64,000 nucleotides of DNA from Aliirhizobium wenxiniae (GCF_019511445.1 NZ_JAEUAN010000008.1:165754-229753); one strand, 5' to 3'; counted from the first letter of the stretch, positions 20,116 to 32,000 are shown. Translations and numbers: made by a program. The notes: generated from the sequence alone by a model not told the origin.

Positions 20116-21258
20116 ATGACCGATCCACTACCACGCAACGGCAAGGTTGCGCTGATTACAGGTATTACGGGCCAGGATGGCTCCTATCTTGCTGAATTGC
20201 TCCTCAGCAAGGGATATGAGGTCCACGGCATCAAGCGCCGCGCGTCTTCCTTCAACACCTCCCGTATCGATCACATCTACGAAGACCCGCATCGTCAAAA
20301 CCAAGGCCTGAAACTGTACTACGGCGATCTGTCGGACACTTCAAACCTGACCCGTATCATTCGCCATATCGAGCCTGACGAAGTCTACAATCTCGGCGCT
20401 CAGTCCCACGTTGCAGTCAGCTTCGAAGCACCGGAATATACGGCCGATGTCGATGCGATTGGAACCTTGCGGCTACTGGAAGCAATCCGTTTTTTGGGGC
20501 TGGAGGAAAAAACGCGCTTTTATCAAGCATCGACTTCCGAACTTTACGGTCTCGTACAAGAGACCCCGCAGCGAGAGACGACGCCGTTCTATCCGCGCTC
20601 TCCATACGCGGTGGCCAAGCTTTACGCCTATTGGATCACCGTCAACTACCGCGAAGCATATGGGATGTATGCCTGCAACGGCATCCTCTTCAATCACGAA
20701 TCTCCTCGTCGAGGGGAGACATTCGTGACCCGAAAAATTACGCGCGGTCTCAGCAATATCGCGATGGGCCTCGAATCCTGCCTGTTCATGGGCAATATCG
20801 ACAGCTTGCGCGATTGGGGACACGCCAAGGACTACGTCCGCATGCAATGGATGATGCTGCAACAGGAAACGGCCGAGGATTTTGTCATCTCGACGGGGCT
20901 ACAATATTCAGTTCGAGAGTTCATCTGCTGGACGGCCAGCGAACTTGGTGTGACGCTGGAGTTTTCCGGCAGGGGCGTCAATGAAGTGGCAAGGGTCGCC
21001 GCCATCAGGGGCAATATGGCGCCGGCCCTGAAAGTCGGCGATCTGGTTGTCCGGATCGATCCTCGTTACTTCCGCCCGGCTGAAGTCGATAGTCTTCTTG
21101 GCAGTTCCCAAAAAGCCAAGGAAAAGCTCGGTTGGGTGCCGGAAATCACGGCGCGTGAAATGTGCGCCGAAATGGTCACCGAGGACCTTAAAGCAGCTCG
21201 GCGTCATGCACTCCTGAAGAAACACGGTTTGGCTCTTCCCGTCTGCGTGGAGGAATGA
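20116..21258 (+). CDS. gmd: GDP-mannose 4,6-dehydratase
   Basis: The 380-residue extended SDR has [19 protein letters not shown], the GMD-specific [30 protein letters not shown], the Ser block ASTSELYG, the catalytic YAVAKLY and [15 protein letters not shown]. It converts GDP-mannose to GDP-4-keto-6-deoxymannose, the first step to GDP-L-fucose or GDP-rhamnose-type sugars. I placed the start at ATG 20116, which has the ribosome site GGGGGA six bases upstream; the longer frame adds 33 residues not seen in the family. It overlaps fcl by ATGA. Confidence 0.97.
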   Translation: MTDPLPRNGKVALITGITGQDGSYLAELLLSKGYEVHGIKRRASSFNTSRIDHIYEDPHRQNQGLKLYYGDLSDTSNLTRIIRHIEPDEVYNLGAQSHVAVSFEAPEYTADVDAIGTLRLLEAIRFLGLEEKTRFYQASTSELYGLVQETPQRETTPFYPRSPYAVAKLYAYWITVNYREAYGMYACNGILFNHESPRRGETFVTRKITRGLSNIAMGLESCLFMGNIDSLRDWGHAKDYVRMQWMMLQQETAEDFVISTGLQYSVREFICWTASELGVTLEFSGRGVNEVARVAAIRGNMAPALKVGDLVVRIDPRYFRPAEVDSLLGSSQKAKEKLGWVPEITAREMCAEMVTEDLKAARRHALLKKHGLALPVCVEE

Positions 21259-22247
21259 CGATGGCATACGATCTGATGGGCAAGAGGGTTTATGTCGCGG
21301 GCCATAGCGGCATGGTCGGATCGGCAATTGTCCGCCGCTTGGCTACTGAAGGTTGCAAGATATTGACTGCGAGCCGTGCCGAGGTCGATTTATCGAGACA
21401 GTCAGACGTAGAAGCCTGGATGGAGAAAAACCGTCCTGATGCCGTTTTTCTGGCGGCTGCGAAAGTCGGGGGCATTCTCGCCAATGACACCTACCCGGCA
21501 GACTTTCTCTACCAGAACATGATCATCGCAGCGAACGTAATTCACAGTGCTCATGAGGTCGGCGTCGAGAAGCTGCTTTTTCTCGGATCCTCGTGCATCT
21601 ACCCAAAATTCGCCGAGCAGCCGATCCGCGAAGAAAGCCTGCTGATGGGTGCGCTTGAGCCAACCAATGAGTGGTATGCAATCGCCAAAATAGCGGGCGT
21701 AAAGCTATGCCAAGCCTACCGACGTCAACATGGCGACGACTTCATTTCTGCAATGCCGACCAATCTTTATGGTCCTGGCGACAATTTTGATCTGAAGTCC
21801 AGTCACGTCATACCGGCATTGATCCGCAAAGCGCATGACGCGAAACTTTCGGGTGCGAGCGAGCTCGTCATGTGGGGGACAGGTACGCCTCGCCGGGAAT
21901 TCCTCCATGTCGATGATTGTGCGGATGCCTGTGTGCACCTGATGAAGACCTATTCCGACGACCTTCACGTTAATGTCGGATCTGGGGACGAGCTTACGAT
22001 ATTCGAGCTGACACAGCTTGTGGCCCAGATCGTCGGCTTCGAAGGGAAGATCAGATCCGACCCGACCAAACCGGACGGATCGCCACGCAAGCTGATGAGT
22101 GGTGAAAAACTGCGAGCACTTGGCTGGACACCGAAAATCCCGCTTAGGGTGGGTTTGGCTGACGCCTACACGGCTTTCCTTGAGAGCACGCAAGTGGATC
22201 GCAAACGGGAAAATGTCGCAAACCATCATGGCCTCTGCGACATTTGA
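21255..22247 (+). CDS. fcl: GDP-L-fucose synthase
   Basis: The 330-residue SDR has [28 protein letters not shown], the Ser motif [11 protein letters not shown], the catalytic [12 protein letters not shown], and [10 protein letters not shown] with HVIPALIRK. It epimerises and reduces GDP-4-keto-6-deoxymannose to GDP-L-fucose with NADPH. The start overlaps the gmd stop; a second ATG six bases on is an equal choice. The pair implies that the locus makes a fucose-containing glycan, although no fucosyltransferase can be singled out. Confidence 0.96.
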   Translation: MTMAYDLMGKRVYVAGHSGMVGSAIVRRLATEGCKILTASRAEVDLSRQSDVEAWMEKNRPDAVFLAAAKVGGILANDTYPADFLYQNMIIAANVIHSAHEVGVEKLLFLGSSCIYPKFAEQPIREESLLMGALEPTNEWYAIAKIAGVKLCQAYRRQHGDDFISAMPTNLYGPGDNFDLKSSHVIPALIRKAHDAKLSGASELVMWGTGTPRREFLHVDDCADACVHLMKTYSDDLHVNVGSGDELTIFELTQLVAQIVGFEGKIRSDPTKPDGSPRKLMSGEKLRALGWTPKIPLRVGLADAYTAFLESTQVDRKRENVANHHGLCDI

Positions 22248-22330
22248 GGACGTTAAACAACCCGAGAGTTCAGCTGGTCTTGCTCGTCCAAGATATGATC
22301 AAGTCGCCCCATCAGCATGGAGAAGAAGCT

Positions 22331-23224
22331 TCATCGCCGGTCGCGCTCAAACCGTTCCACCAACGTGGCCACAGGCAAGGCCGCAATAATCAAAACCACT
22401 CCAAGGACAACCTGGATTTCAGGCACGTCATCGAAAAAGATGTATCCGCTTGCCGTCGTGAAGACGATGGAGAGATAGCTGATCGGGGCAAGGTGACTGG
22501 CATCGGCCATGCGGTAGGCGCGCAGGAAACAATATTGTCCGAGTTGTGCCAGCAGCCCAATGCCGAGCAAAGGCAGCCAATCGAACGGTCGCACGGGCTG
22601 CCACGTCAGAAGAGCCGGCACGGCCGTCACCACCGCAAGTCCAACCGTGTAGAAAAGCATCATGACAGTGGTGCTTTCCTCCTTGAGTGCACGCGTCTGG
22701 ATAATCGCAAGCGCCCCGAAGAAAACCGAAATGAGCACAATGAAAACATTGGCATCAAAGCCGCCTGCCCCGGGGGCGATGACAACAAGTACACCGACAA
22801 AAGCTAAGGCCGCGCCAAGCCAACGAATGTGGCTCACCCGTTCTCCCAGGAGTAAAACGGCCATGAGCATTGTAACCATGGGGCGCGAGAAGCCAACTGC
22901 ATTGACCGTTGAGAGCGGCAGAAGCGTGATTGCCCAGAAGTTGCTGGTAAGCGCCACCGCATTGCAGGTGATCCGAAAGACGTTACGCCAGGGATGCTTT
23001 ATGACGCGCATGTCAGCACGGTGATGCCACATCAGTGGCAGGATAAAAATGAGGCCGATCATGGCCCGGATAAAGACAAGCTGAAACGCTGGGTACGTGG
23101 CGCCTTGTGACTTGACCAGCGCCGTCATGCCACCTGCCACCAATGTCATATCCAGCATCAGCCAGGCAAAGGCGACACGGATGGGTTCCGGCGGCGACCG
23201 CCCGCGATGTTGGGGGGCGCTCAT
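22331..23224 (-). CDS. EamA-family (DMT) transporter with ten predicted membrane segments
   Basis: The 297-residue, strongly hydrophobic protein has two EamA repeats, the second starting near VFIVLISVFFGALAII. Typical blocks are FIRAMIGLIFILPL and GERVSHIRWLGAALAFVGVLVV. DMT carriers export or import metabolites such as amino acids and nucleotide precursors; the substrate is unknown. I chose ATG 23224 over a GTG four codons upstream. It is convergent with fcl, so it is probably not part of the glycan locus, though its position directly beside it leaves that open. Confidence 0.85.
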   Translation of the reverse strand: MSAPQHRGRSPPEPIRVAFAWLMLDMTLVAGGMTALVKSQGATYPAFQLVFIRAMIGLIFILPLMWHHRADMRVIKHPWRNVFRITCNAVALTSNFWAITLLPLSTVNAVGFSRPMVTMLMAVLLLGERVSHIRWLGAALAFVGVLVVIAPGAGGFDANVFIVLISVFFGALAIIQTRALKEESTTVMMLFYTVGLAVVTAVPALLTWQPVRPFDWLPLLGIGLLAQLGQYCFLRAYRMADASHLAPISYLSIVFTTASGYIFFDDVPEIQVVLGVVLIIAALPVATLVERFERDRR

Positions 23225-23399
23225 CGGAGCGCTCACATTGGCTGAACGAGATTGGCCATCAGGCGGAAGGCACCGGGTACCAGCCTGTCCATCTGGTGAT
23301 GCAGCACGAGGCTGAACTCGACGCTCATGCTCTTGAGGGAGATCTTTCCCGCTTCACCACGATTGTCATTGGTATATTCGCTTTCGGGCTTCGCCAGGA

Positions 23400-23769
23400 T
23401 CTGCAGGCGGCGACACGGCGGCTGCATCGTTTTGTTGAAGATGGGGGCCACCTCGGGTTCACACAGGCCGCGCTTGATCTCCTGATGCGTTATCCTTGGC
23501 CAGGCAATGTGCGCGAACTGAAAAACGTCGTCGAGACTGCCGTTGCGCTGGCGCCTGATCAGATCATCGATATCGAAAGCCTTCCTGTCGGATTGCGTGA
23601 ATCCAGCACACTCGTGTCGCGGCCCGGAAATTTGAAGGAAACGGAAAAAGAAGCGATCATGGATGCCATGCGCCTTTTCGCCGGCAACGCCACCCGAGCG
23701 GCACGGCATCTCGGAATAGCACGCTCCACGCTTTACCTGCGCCTTTCCGAATATGGATGGGGGCGTTAA
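23400..23769 (+). pseudogene. C-terminal remnant of a sigma-54-dependent activator (Fis-type HTH)
   Basis: The open frame contains the end of an AAA+ sigma-54 interaction domain (MRYPWPGNVRELKNVVE) and a Fis-type helix-turn-helix (GNATRAARHLGIARSTLYLRL). The Walker motifs and the GAFTGA loop that must precede them are absent; the upstream part of the frame (23143 onward) does not look like this family and is antisense to the EamA gene. So only about the last 110-120 residues remain. The left border near 23400 is approximate. It is probably non-functional, though a short DNA-binding product cannot be ruled out. Confidence 0.65.
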
Positions 23770-23909
23770 ATATCGTTACGCCGCATAAGCGTGTTCGAAA
23801 TTTTGACGCAATCGACGGTACCACTCCACCGGACCTAACGCGCTCTGAATTCGCGACGTGACAGAACGACGCCGCGATCTTGCTTGCGCTGCCGCGCGAC
23901 ATAAGCAGA

Positions 23910-23943
23910 CCAAGCTCTGATCTTCGACAGGATCAGAGCTTGG
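23910..23943. terminator. 13-bp perfect hairpin downstream of iaaA
   Basis: The arms ccaagctctgatc (23910-23922) and gatcagagcttgg (23931-23943) pair perfectly around an 8-base loop, and the flanks (ataag/cttat) could extend it. It lies 18 bases beyond the iaaA stop on the leftward strand. There is no long T tract, so it may act as a terminator, a 3'-end stabiliser or a repeat element. Confidence 0.55.
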
Positions 23944-23961
23944 CTTATCGATGCCAATCGC

Positions 23962-24897
23962 TCAATCGCGATATATGGCGGTGTGGATAACGCCATCAGT
24001 GCCGCACCAGGCGCGATACATGCCGGGGCTGTTGAACGGTAGCGCGATATTGCCCTTGGCATCGACGGAAATCAGTCCGCCCGATCCACCGATGACGTCG
24101 AGTTCGCTGACAACCGAGCCTGCCGCGGTTGCGAGATCCTGACCTGCCCAGCGCATGCGCGCATCGATTTCATGACCAACGGCCTGGCGGATGAAATATT
24201 CGCCATGCCCGGTCGCCGAAATTGCCGCCGTCGCATCATCCGCCCATGTGCCCGCTCCGATAACCGGGCTGTCACCGACACGGCCGGGTGTTTTTGCCGT
24301 CATTCCGCCAGTCGATGTCGCCGCAGCGAGGTGGCCGAAGCGATCGAGCGCGACCGCACCGACCGTGCCATGCTTGCGGGCCGGATCGCCGTCATCTGCA
24401 GCCCCCGATTTGCGGCGTTCCATTTCAGCGTTCAGGGCGTTCAGGCGCTGTTCGGTGCCGAACCATGCGGCATCCTGCATTTCCAGATCAGCGGTCTCGC
24501 AAAAGCGTTTTGCGCCGTCACCGGCCAGAAACACGTGCTCCGTCTTCTCCATCACCGCACGAGCGGCAAGGATGGGGTGGCGAGGGCCGCAAATGCCGGA
24601 GATCGCACCGCAATCGCGTGTCGCGCCAGTCATGATGGCGGCATCCATCTCATGCGTCGCATCGGTGGTGTAGACCGCGCCGCGCCCGGCGTTGAAAAGC
24701 GGATTGTCTTCCAGTTCCATCACAGAGGCCGTGACGGCATCGAGCGAGGTTCCGCCACTCTGCAGAACGGTAAGACCTGCCTCGAGACAGGCGCGTAAGG
24801 CAGCATGATAGGCGGCCTCGCGCTCCGGCGTCATGTTCGCTTTCAGGATCGTGCCGGCGCCACCATGCAGCGCGATAACCGGTGTTGCTTCAGGCAT
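23962..24897 (-). CDS. iaaA: Isoaspartyl peptidase / L-asparaginase (Ntn-hydrolase, plant type)
   Basis: The 311-residue protein has the N-terminal IALHGGAGTI, the block DNPLFNAGRG, and the autocleavage and nucleophile site HGTVGAVALD with Thr as the new N-terminus of the beta chain. TSTGGMTAKTPGRVGDSP follows. The family cleaves beta-aspartyl dipeptides and asparagine. It ends a seven-gene leftward operon with gsiABCD-like transport genes; in E. coli iaaA also sits with gsiABCD, so uptake and breakdown of unusual peptides appear joined. The strong hairpin at 23910 follows. Confidence 0.95.
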   Translation of the reverse strand: MPEATPVIALHGGAGTILKANMTPEREAAYHAALRACLEAGLTVLQSGGTSLDAVTASVMELEDNPLFNAGRGAVYTTDATHEMDAAIMTGATRDCGAISGICGPRHPILAARAVMEKTEHVFLAGDGAKRFCETADLEMQDAAWFGTEQRLNALNAEMERRKSGAADDGDPARKHGTVGAVALDRFGHLAAATSTGGMTAKTPGRVGDSPVIGAGTWADDATAAISATGHGEYFIRQAVGHEIDARMRWAGQDLATAAGSVVSELDVIGGSGGLISVDAKGNIALPFNSPGMYRAWCGTDGVIHTAIYRD

Positions 24898-24936
24898 TTC
24901 ATTCCTCGAAACTTGATTGCATCTCTTATCGCCCGG

Positions 24937-25755
24937 CTATCGCAGAGCAAAACTCATGGCGGAAAGGGCTGTCATCCAGCCGATCACTTCACCCATGTCC
25001 TTGCAGTCGAACCCGACCGTCCGCGCATCCACGCGTCTTGCCGGTGGCAGCACCGACATCTGGTCTGCAAGCGCTGCATTGTTCATCACGAACTCGACCT
25101 TGTGAGGCCCCGGTAGCGAAAAGATTTTCTTGGTTCCCGCCTCACGCACGGCCCGGATCGCGGCATCCTTCAGCATGGAGCGGGCACGATGGACGGAAAC
25201 CTGACGTGCTGCGCGCTGGCCGAAGGACTGCTTGACGACGACGAATTCTGCATCCGGGAAGAAACCTGCATTTTCGTCGCGCGTGCAATCGTCACCGGAC
25301 ACGAGGCCGACAGGCACGCCCAGTTCTCCGGCATAGGCGCCGTAAATGCCCGGTTCGCCGTAGGGCACGCCATCGACGCGCACCTGCGCGAAGGCAAAGC
25401 CGTTGGTAGTATGCGCCAACACCCCGCCTCTGCCCGCCATCGAATGATGGCCGACCATGAAGAAGAGGTCAAAATCGGCGGTCAGCCCACAGGCCATGTT
25501 CATCGGCTTGGGTTTGCCGAGGATGAGGTCCGCCGCCGGATGCAGGATCGCAGGCAGGATGTTGGTCATCGGCCCGTGGGAATCGTTGACCACGATTTCC
25601 TCGACGCCGGCTTCGACCAATCCCTCGACAACCGCATTGACCTCCTCGGTCATCAGGACGCGGGCTTTTTCGTATTCCGCATGGCCGACCTGCCCCTGAA
25701 CCGAGGCGACGACGCCGGCAATGCCTTCGATATCGGCGGAGATGTAAACGCGCAT
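24937..25755 (-). CDS. dppA: M55 family D-aminopeptidase (DppA-like)
   Basis: The 272-residue protein opens with VYISADIEGIAGV, whose Asp and Glu bind zinc in DppA. Further metal and active-site blocks follow: VNDSHGPMTNI, FMVGHHSMAG, GEPGIYGAYAGELGVPV and SGDDC. DppA forms a decameric ring and releases D-amino acids from D-Ala-type dipeptides. The start ATG 25755 directly precedes the conserved block; the longer frame lies over the gsiD gene. In this operon it suggests that imported peptides can carry D-residues, for example from cell-wall turnover. Confidence 0.92.
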   Translation of the reverse strand: MRVYISADIEGIAGVVASVQGQVGHAEYEKARVLMTEEVNAVVEGLVEAGVEEIVVNDSHGPMTNILPAILHPAADLILGKPKPMNMACGLTADFDLFFMVGHHSMAGRGGVLAHTTNGFAFAQVRVDGVPYGEPGIYGAYAGELGVPVGLVSGDDCTRDENAGFFPDAEFVVVKQSFGQRAARQVSVHRARSMLKDAAIRAVREAGTKKIFSLPGPHKVEFVMNNAALADQMSVLPPARRVDARTVGFDCKDMGEVIGWMTALSAMSFALR

Positions 25756-25768
25756 GATCTGATGCTCC

Positions 25769-26650
25769 TTAGCCGCGCAGCTTGGGATCGAGCGCATCGC
25801 GCAGACCGTCACCAAACAGGTTGAAGGCAAGCACGGTCACGAAAATCGCAATGCCGGGAAACAGCGTCAGGTGGTCGGCAACGCCCATATAGGTACGCCC
25901 ATCGGCCAGCATCGCGCCCCATTCGGGACTTGGCGGCTGCGCACCAAGGCCGATGAAGGACAGGGCAGCCGCAGTCAGGATCGACGTGCCGATGCGCATC
26001 GAGAAATAGACGATGACGTTGGGCAGCGTGCCGGGCAGGATATGACGCAGCATGATGACACGATCGGCAACGCCAATGGCGCGCGATGCATCCACGTAAA
26101 CGGCCTGCTTCAGCTGCAATGTCGTTCCGCGTGCCAGACGTGCAAAGACGGGAACGGAGAAGACCGCAACCGCATAAATGACATTGGTGATGCCGGGGCC
26201 GAGAATGGCGATGACGGCAATCGCCAGCAGGATGCCGGGGAATGCCAGCAGCAGGTCGCAGATCCGCATGATCAGCGAATCCACCCAGCGGCCGTAATAA
26301 CCCGATATGATGCCGAGCGTCACGCCGACGAGAGCACCGAGCGTGACCGACAGGAAGCCAACGGCAAGCGAGATCCGCGCACCCCAGATGATGCGGCTGA
26401 AGATATCGCGCCCATAGGCATCGGTTCCGGCCAGATGCGCGGCAGTCGGCCCTTCCAGCACGGCATTATAGTCAGGCGCGCTCGGATCGAATGGCGCAAG
26501 GAATGGCGCAAGAGCGGCGGCCAGAACCATGGCGACGATGAACAGCAGTGCGATCAGCGCGACCTTCTGCTTCTTGAAACGCCGCCAAAATTCCGACAGC
26601 GGCTTGCGCATTTTCTGGGAGGGCGCCTCGACGATGGTTGTCGCACTCAT
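25769..26650 (-). CDS. gsiD: Peptide/glutathione ABC transporter permease (GsiD/DppC type)
   Basis: The 293-residue protein has an N-terminal DppC segment ([19 protein letters not shown]), about six membrane spans, and the permease EAA-type loop around [26 protein letters not shown] that contacts the ATPase. It would pair with the GsiC permease, whose stop it overlaps by ATGA. GsiD of E. coli is 303 residues, so the length fits. Assignment to the Gsi group rests on the operon and on the binding protein; other peptide permeases look similar. Confidence 0.88.
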   Translation of the reverse strand: MSATTIVEAPSQKMRKPLSEFWRRFKKQKVALIALLFIVAMVLAAALAPFLAPFDPSAPDYNAVLEGPTAAHLAGTDAYGRDIFSRIIWGARISLAVGFLSVTLGALVGVTLGIISGYYGRWVDSLIMRICDLLLAFPGILLAIAVIAILGPGITNVIYAVAVFSVPVFARLARGTTLQLKQAVYVDASRAIGVADRVIMLRHILPGTLPNVIVYFSMRIGTSILTAAALSFIGLGAQPPSPEWGAMLADGRTYMGVADHLTLFPGIAIFVTVLAFNLFGDGLRDALDPKLRG

Positions 26651-27567
26651 TTGTAGCGGATCTCCGGATTTGCGAAGGCGTAAAGCACATCAACCAGAAG
26701 ATTGATGAAGATGAACTGCAGCGAAAACAGCAGGATCAGGGTCTGGATGACCGGATAGTCACGATAGGAAACGGAATCGACCAGCAGTCGACCGACGCCC
26801 GGCCAGGAGAAGACGCTTTCCACGACGATCGAACCGCCAAGCAGGAAGCCGAATTGCAGGCCGACCATGGTGATGATCGGGATGAGCGCGTTGCGCAGCG
26901 AGTGCTTCCAGATGACCTTGCGTTCCGGCACGCCCTTGGCGCGCGCCGTGCGCACATAGTCTTCGCGGGCGATTTCGATAAAGGCCGAGCGGGTGAACCG
27001 CGCCATCACGGCTGCAACGCCGACGCCGAGCGTGAACGACGGCATGATGTAATGCTGCCAGGTGCCGTAACCGCCGGTGGGAAGCCAGCCAAGCCGGACC
27101 GAAAAGAGGTTGATCAGCAGCAAGCCCAGCCAGAATGGTGGGAATGAGATGCCGGAGACGGCAATGATCATGCCCGTATAATCCGGCCAGCGCCCGCGTT
27201 TAACCGCAGAAATCACCCCTATCAAAAGACCGAGAAGCGTCGACCACAGCATGGCGAAAACGGTAAGCCATACCGTCGGCATCAGGCGTTCGCCAATCTC
27301 TTCCGCCACCGAGCGGCGCGTTTTCAGCGACATGCCGAAATCGCCCTGGAGCGAGCGCGTAACGTAGCTGGTAAATTGCTCGATCAGGGGCCTGTCGAGC
27401 CCCAGCGACGAGCGAACGGCAGCGACATCCTGCGGGCTGGCATCGGGGCCGGCGACAAGCCTTGCCGGATCACCCGGCAGCATATGCACGAATGCGAAGA
27501 CGCAGATCGTGACCATCAGGATGACGGGAACGGTCGCGACCAGCCGTTTGATGAGATAGGCAAACAT
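26647..27567 (-). CDS. gsiC: Peptide/glutathione ABC transporter permease (GsiC/DppB type)
   Basis: The 306-residue protein is exactly the length I recall for GsiC. It has the DppB N-terminus ([19 protein letters not shown]), [10 protein letters not shown], six spans, and the cytoplasmic coupling loop [20 protein letters not shown]. Together with GsiD it forms the membrane channel for peptide import. A stable hairpin in the 63-base gap before it separates it from the gsiB gene. Confidence 0.9.
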   Translation of the reverse strand: MFAYLIKRLVATVPVILMVTICVFAFVHMLPGDPARLVAGPDASPQDVAAVRSSLGLDRPLIEQFTSYVTRSLQGDFGMSLKTRRSVAEEIGERLMPTVWLTVFAMLWSTLLGLLIGVISAVKRGRWPDYTGMIIAVSGISFPPFWLGLLLINLFSVRLGWLPTGGYGTWQHYIMPSFTLGVGVAAVMARFTRSAFIEIAREDYVRTARAKGVPERKVIWKHSLRNALIPIITMVGLQFGFLLGGSIVVESVFSWPGVGRLLVDSVSYRDYPVIQTLILLFSLQFIFINLLVDVLYAFANPEIRYK

Positions 27568-27587
27568 GGATTTCCTTCCAGAAAAGC

Positions 27588-27616
27588 CGTGCTGGCCCCG
27601 TTAAGGAGCCAGCACG
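27588..27616 (-). promoter_or_regulatory. Intercistronic hairpin between gsiB and gsiC
   Basis: Arms of nine perfect pairs (cgtgctggc at 27588-27596 and gccagcacg at 27608-27616) enclose an 11-base loop, right after the gsiB stop. It has no T tract. Such hairpins commonly protect the upstream binding-protein message from 3' decay or partly attenuate the permease genes. Confidence 0.5.
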
Positions 27617-27630
27617 CCGGTCATGCGCAG

Positions 27631-29160
27631 TTATTCGGAGATAGCTGCTTCTTCCAGCAGGAAGCCGCGATCCGGCAGCATGTAGACGCCGGAAAGGGTC
27701 TTGCTCTTTGCCGAGATGTTCTGGTTGACGCCGAGGAAGATCCACGGAGCGCCTTCCCAGGCAACCTTCTGCGCCGTCGCGTAGAATTCAGCACGCTTGG
27801 CGTTGTCGGCCGTGCTGATCGCGCCTTCGATGGCGGCGTTGACCTTCTCGTCGTTGAAATAGGCAACGTTGAACATCGCAGGCGGGAAGCTCTTGCCGTA
27901 GAGCAGCGGGCGGATACCCCAGTCTGCATCGCCGGTAGAAGCGGACCAGCCGCCGTAATACATCTTCACGCCGGCATCTTCAGGCTTGTCGACCGACCAC
28001 AGTTTCTGCGCGGCAACGCCGGCTTCGAGCGGCGAGACATTGACCTTGACGTTGATCTGCGCCAGCTGCTGCTGGATGAACTGCATCGCACGAATGGCTT
28101 CCGTGTTGGAGCCGGCCCACAGTTCCGTCTCGAAACCGTCTTCGAGACCGGCTTCCTTCATCAGTTCCTTCGCCTTGTCGAGGTTGAAGTCGTAATTGCC
28201 GGCCGGAACGTGGAATGCCAGGTTTTCCGGGATGATCGAATCCACCGGCTTGCACATATCGTTATAGACGATCTTGCAGAAAGCCTTCTTGTCGACTGCG
28301 TAGTTCAGCGCCTGGCGAACGCGGACGTCATCGAACGGCTTCTTCAGGTTGTTCATCGAAACATACCACTCGACGATCGACGGCGCCTTTTCGACGTCTA
28401 CCTTCGGGTTCTTTTCGGCAACATTGATGAGTTCCGGCGGGAAGGACGGAACGAACTGGGCTTCACCGGTCTGCAGCATGGCAAAACGGGCACCGGATTC
28501 CGGAACGGAGCTGATGGTAATGCCGTCAACCTTCGGCAGGCCTTCTTTCCAATAGCCTTCGTTCTTGACGACTTCGAGCTTGTCGGCAGACCAGTTCTTG
28601 AACTTGAACGGACCCGTGCCGACCGGGTTGCGGCCGATGTCCTTGCCGTATTTTTCCAGCGCAGCCGGGGAGATGATCATTGCGCCGGGATGGGCGAGCG
28701 ACGGGATCATGGCGCCGAAGGGCTCTTTCAGGACCAGCTTGACGGTGCTGTCGTCGACGACCTGCACTTCCTTGACCATCGAGACAAGGCTGCGGCGCGA
28801 CAGCTTGTTGTCCGGGTTGGCAAGACGCTCGATGTTGATCTTGACGGCGGTAGCGTTGAAATCGCTGCCGTCGTGGAACTTGATGCCCTTGCGCAGCTTG
28901 ATGGTGAATTCGGTCGCCGTATCGTTGGCTTCGTAGCTCTCGGCCAGAAGAGGCTGGAGCTTCATGTCCTTGTCGAAACCGAACAGTCCCTGGTAGATCA
29001 TGCGCAGCGAGGTCTGCGACAGGGTGTCGTTGACGTTGCTCGGATCGAGACCCGTCAGGTTGTTCTGGATGGCAACGGTAAGGGATTTCGCCCAGGCTGC
29101 GCTGGGCAGAATGAATGTCGCGGCGAGCGCCGACGATATAAGAATTTTCTTCAGGTTCAT
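27631..29160 (-). CDS. gsiB: Peptide/glutathione-binding periplasmic protein (GsiB-like, SBP family 5)
   Basis: The 509-residue protein has a signal peptide (MNLKKILISSALAATFILP...AWA). It follows the GsiB pattern closely: NDTLSQ, YQGLFGFDKDMKL, LAESYEAND, KFHDGSDFNA, ISPAALEKYGKDIG, VGTGPF, MLQTGEAQF, GWSASTGDADW and MPDRGF. Family 5 proteins bind oligopeptides, and GsiB binds glutathione. ATG 29160 is chosen because it begins the signal peptide; the longer frame overlaps the gsiA gene. Specificity for glutathione is probable from the similarity but unproven. Confidence 0.92.
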   Translation of the reverse strand: MNLKKILISSALAATFILPSAAWAKSLTVAIQNNLTGLDPSNVNDTLSQTSLRMIYQGLFGFDKDMKLQPLLAESYEANDTATEFTIKLRKGIKFHDGSDFNATAVKINIERLANPDNKLSRRSLVSMVKEVQVVDDSTVKLVLKEPFGAMIPSLAHPGAMIISPAALEKYGKDIGRNPVGTGPFKFKNWSADKLEVVKNEGYWKEGLPKVDGITISSVPESGARFAMLQTGEAQFVPSFPPELINVAEKNPKVDVEKAPSIVEWYVSMNNLKKPFDDVRVRQALNYAVDKKAFCKIVYNDMCKPVDSIIPENLAFHVPAGNYDFNLDKAKELMKEAGLEDGFETELWAGSNTEAIRAMQFIQQQLAQINVKVNVSPLEAGVAAQKLWSVDKPEDAGVKMYYGGWSASTGDADWGIRPLLYGKSFPPAMFNVAYFNDEKVNAAIEGAISTADNAKRAEFYATAQKVAWEGAPWIFLGVNQNISAKSKTLSGVYMLPDRGFLLEEAAISE

Positions 29161-29179
29161 TATTCTTCCTCTCTGAAAG

Positions 29180-31034
<1,855 letters not shown>

Positions 31035-31054
<20 letters not shown>

Positions 31055-31928
31055 TCATGTTTCCCGGTTTGGACAACGGCCGACGTTCATCGTCCGCATA
31101 GAGATACGGCATGAGCGAATGCGCCATGGAGGCTGCATCCGACACGCTCTGGTGATGTGCCGTGATGACGGCGATGAGTGCTTCGAAGACGGCAAGTGCC
31201 GCAATCGGCGAACTGTGCAAAACTGGGTGGCTGGCCGGAACGAGGATCGTTTCATGGCCGAGCGCACAAAGCGGCGACGAGGCGCTGTCCGTGACGACGA
31301 CGCAATGGACGCCGCGTCCGCGGGCAATTTTCAGGAAATCCAGCGTTGCCTGCGAGTAGCGCGGCAGGGCCATGGCGATCACCATGTCTTCCGGGCCGAA
31401 CCGCAGCATTTTCTGCGCGTCGCGCTCCAGTCCGCCCGTTCCGTTGAGGATCACCTGCGAGCGGACGACTGACACCGTCTTGTCAGCGAGATATTGCAGC
31501 ATATTGGCGCTGACGCCGAAGCCGAGAAACCCGACGCGCGGTGCACTCACCATGCGCGCAGCGATCTCTTCCCAATTGACGTCGCCGCATGTCGCGGAAA
31601 GCTGTTTCACCGCGCTGGCCGCATTTGCCAGCGAGTCCTCGACGATCTGTTTGGGTGGAAACTGGCGGGCCCGGTCGACGTTTTCGACAGGCCGCAGCAG
31701 TGATTGATAGCCCTGCACCGCAAAACCGCGGAATTCGGCAAAGCTGCCGCATCCCAGGGCGCGAACGAAACGGGTAATCGTTGCAGGCGAGGTCTCGGTC
31801 GCATTGGCAAGGTCCTCAATACCCATTGTTGCGACATGAAAGGGATTGGCAAGCACGAAATCGGCAATCTTCTGCTGATTGGCAGTCAGGCTCCCGCGGT
31901 TCGTCTCGATTAGGATCGCAAGATTCAC
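31035..31928 (-). CDS. MurR/RpiR-family transcriptional regulator (HTH + SIS domains)
   Basis: The 297-residue protein has an N-terminal RpiR helix-turn-helix (residues about 1-75, with [16 protein letters not shown]). A SIS sugar-phosphate-binding domain (about 125-260) includes [11 protein letters not shown] and [10 protein letters not shown]. The start codon is GTG at 31928. Members sense a phosphosugar; here the likely signal is N-acetylmuramate- or peptide-linked metabolism, but that is a guess. The gene overlaps gsiA, so it probably autoregulates the operon through the palindrome at 31985-32000. Confidence 0.9.
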
Positions 31929-31984
31929 GATGTTCCCGTTGTCCCTTTTATCATGAAAAAATAGATATCTGCATTTTAGAGAAA

Positions 31985-32000
31985 TGAAAATATATTTTCA
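31985..32000. promoter_or_regulatory. Perfect 16-bp palindrome, candidate RpiR operator
   Basis: TGAAAATATATTTTCA is self-complementary over its full length and lies 56 bases upstream of the rpiR start codon. Palindromes of the form TGAAA-N-TTTCA are typical targets of RpiR regulators. The surroundings are AT-rich, as expected for a promoter. Nothing else in the 285-base gap 31929-32213 looks like a gene. Confidence 0.5.

Noticed and set aside
22244..22807. 187-codon plus-strand frame after fcl
   Set aside because: It is antisense to the EamA gene and rich in Gln, Arg and His with no domain.
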